Shown here: positions 13,411 to 13,848 of the stretch, piece after piece
How the letters are laid out: each line of letters starts with the position of its first letter
Numbering within the stretch: position 1 is the first letter of the stretch
The notes under the pieces: model-generated
Seen by the model: only the letters and a program-made list of their open reading frames with translations
The model's database searches: none
Told to the model about the DNA's origin: nothing
Assembly (NCBI GenBank): GCA_041476545.1
Contig: JBGOTP010000105.1
Coordinates: 1-13,848, forward strand
Direction: 5' to 3'
DNA from: JBGOTP01 sp041476545
GTDB lineage: Bacteria; Acidobacteriota; Vicinamibacteria; Vicinamibacterales; CAVVIG01
Length of the DNA stretch: 13,848 nt
Program-made: the position numbers and the translations under genes

Positions 13411-13743
13411 CGGTACTGGGTCAGTTTCCCGGGGTGGGCCTGCTGCCGGCGGACGAGACCACTCGGAGCCTCGCCGCCACGAATGTCGCGCGGAAAAATG
13501 CGCGCGCCGGCTTGAGCTGCCGATCGCCGCGTCGATTCAGCTGGTCCGACGGCCGGTGTTCGGAACTAGGTACGCCGGTGGTCCTTCGAACGGTGGGGTG
13601 ACATACGACGATCGACGCGGCCTGCGCGCCTCTCGCACGCATTTTACCGGCACCGGATCGCGCGAATTCGACGCGGCGTGGCTCCGAGTGGTCCCGTCCG
13701 CCGGGCGCGGCGCATCACGCCATGGCAAAGTGACCCACCACCG
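13411..13743. mobile_element. 333-bp long inverted-repeat element (MITE-like, no transposase)
   Basis: The left arm (13411-13536) and the reverse complement of the right arm (13743-13611) align over most of their length. The outer 20 bases match at 16 (pattern CGGTxxTGGGTCAxTTTxCC). The core at 13446-13477 matches 13704-13673 at 30 of 32 positions. Further in, AAAATGCG-YGCG and CCGCGTCGAT (13527-13536 against 13620-13611) recur in register. The spacer is about 74 bases. No convincing coding frame lies inside. The outer TGGGTCA-TTT motif resembles terminal repeats I recall from IS21-type insertion sequences, which is unverified. CGTGCAA (13404-13410) and CGTCCAA (13751-13757) flank it as a possible, imperfect target duplication. 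Confidence 0.65.
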
Positions 13744-13819
13744 GTAGTCGCGTCCAAAGTCCGTCCTGTACCCTATAGTGGTGATTCGCAACCCGTCGCG
13801 CTTTGCTACAGTCGAGAAA

Positions 13820-13848
13820 ATGGGCCTGATTCGAGGTCGAGCACTCCG
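13820..13848 (+). CDS. Possible start of a gene running off the right edge
   Basis: An ATG at 13820 is open to the window end (MGLIRGRAL). Upstream, TACAGT (13807-13812) could be a -10 box, with TTCGCA (13785-13790) 16 bases before it as a weak -35. If so, the transcript would begin almost at the ATG, making it leaderless; no ribosome binding site is visible. Nine codons are too few to recognise anything. Confidence 0.2.

Noticed and set aside
13487..13504. Small CGCGC/GCGCG hairpin as the tpiA terminator
   Set aside because: A 5-bp GC stem is expected by chance at this base composition, there is no T-run after it, and it lies within the left arm of the larger inverted repeat.
13259..13747. 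162-codon plus-strand frame covering the tpiA end and the region beyond
   Set aside because: Out of frame with tpiA and then inside the inverted-repeat element; its apparent order comes from the repeat.
13404..13848. secG expected after tpiA
   Set aside because: No frame with two membrane helices and the SecG pattern was found; only nine codons of an unidentified frame begin at 13820.

Overview
This is GC-rich, densely packed bacterial chromosome from a Gram-negative that makes a heptose-containing lipopolysaccharide. No gene names a taxon. The GC content, the clustered Kdo/lipid A/heptose genes, the tRNA without an encoded CCA and the dispersed C-rich and AGCTCTC short repeats would fit an uncultured Acidobacteriota-like lineage, but that is a weak inference.

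Layout. (1) 1-216: a lower-GC scrap with the last codons of an OmpR-type response regulator and the start of a sensor kinase cut off after its first membrane helix. It abuts the 3' end of a tRNA-Val(UAC) gene on the minus strand (217-288). (2) 328-5149, minus strand: a tightly coupled operon read in the order waaF, gmhB, rfaE1, rfaE2, waaC, membrane methyltransferase. It makes ADP-heptose and adds the two inner-core heptoses to LPS. (3) 5222-6868, plus strand: a glutamine-dependent NAD synthetase gene split by an in-frame TAG exactly between its glutaminase and synthetase domains. A 24-bp perfect palindrome lies upstream and a heptamer array lies downstream. (4) 6973-10290, minus strand: waaA, lpxK, and an LpxL-type acyltransferase, completing Kdo2-lipid A. 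(5) 10368-13403, plus strand: gapA, pgk and tpiA, a glycolytic operon. (6) 13404-13848: no convincing gene. Most of it is a 333-bp long imperfect inverted repeat (13411-13743) that looks like a small non-autonomous mobile element.

The minus-strand blocks work together: WaaA, LpxK and LpxL finish Kdo2-lipid A, RfaE1, GmhB and RfaE2 make the activated heptose, and WaaF and WaaC transfer it. GmhA and HldD, also needed for the usual L-glycero-heptose donor, are not in the window. Nothing here is a clear new multi-gene system. The points most worth a second look are the inverted-repeat element after tpiA, the amber stop at the nadE domain boundary, and a 9-bp repeat family that has expanded in frame inside waaF and recurs in the tpiA leader.
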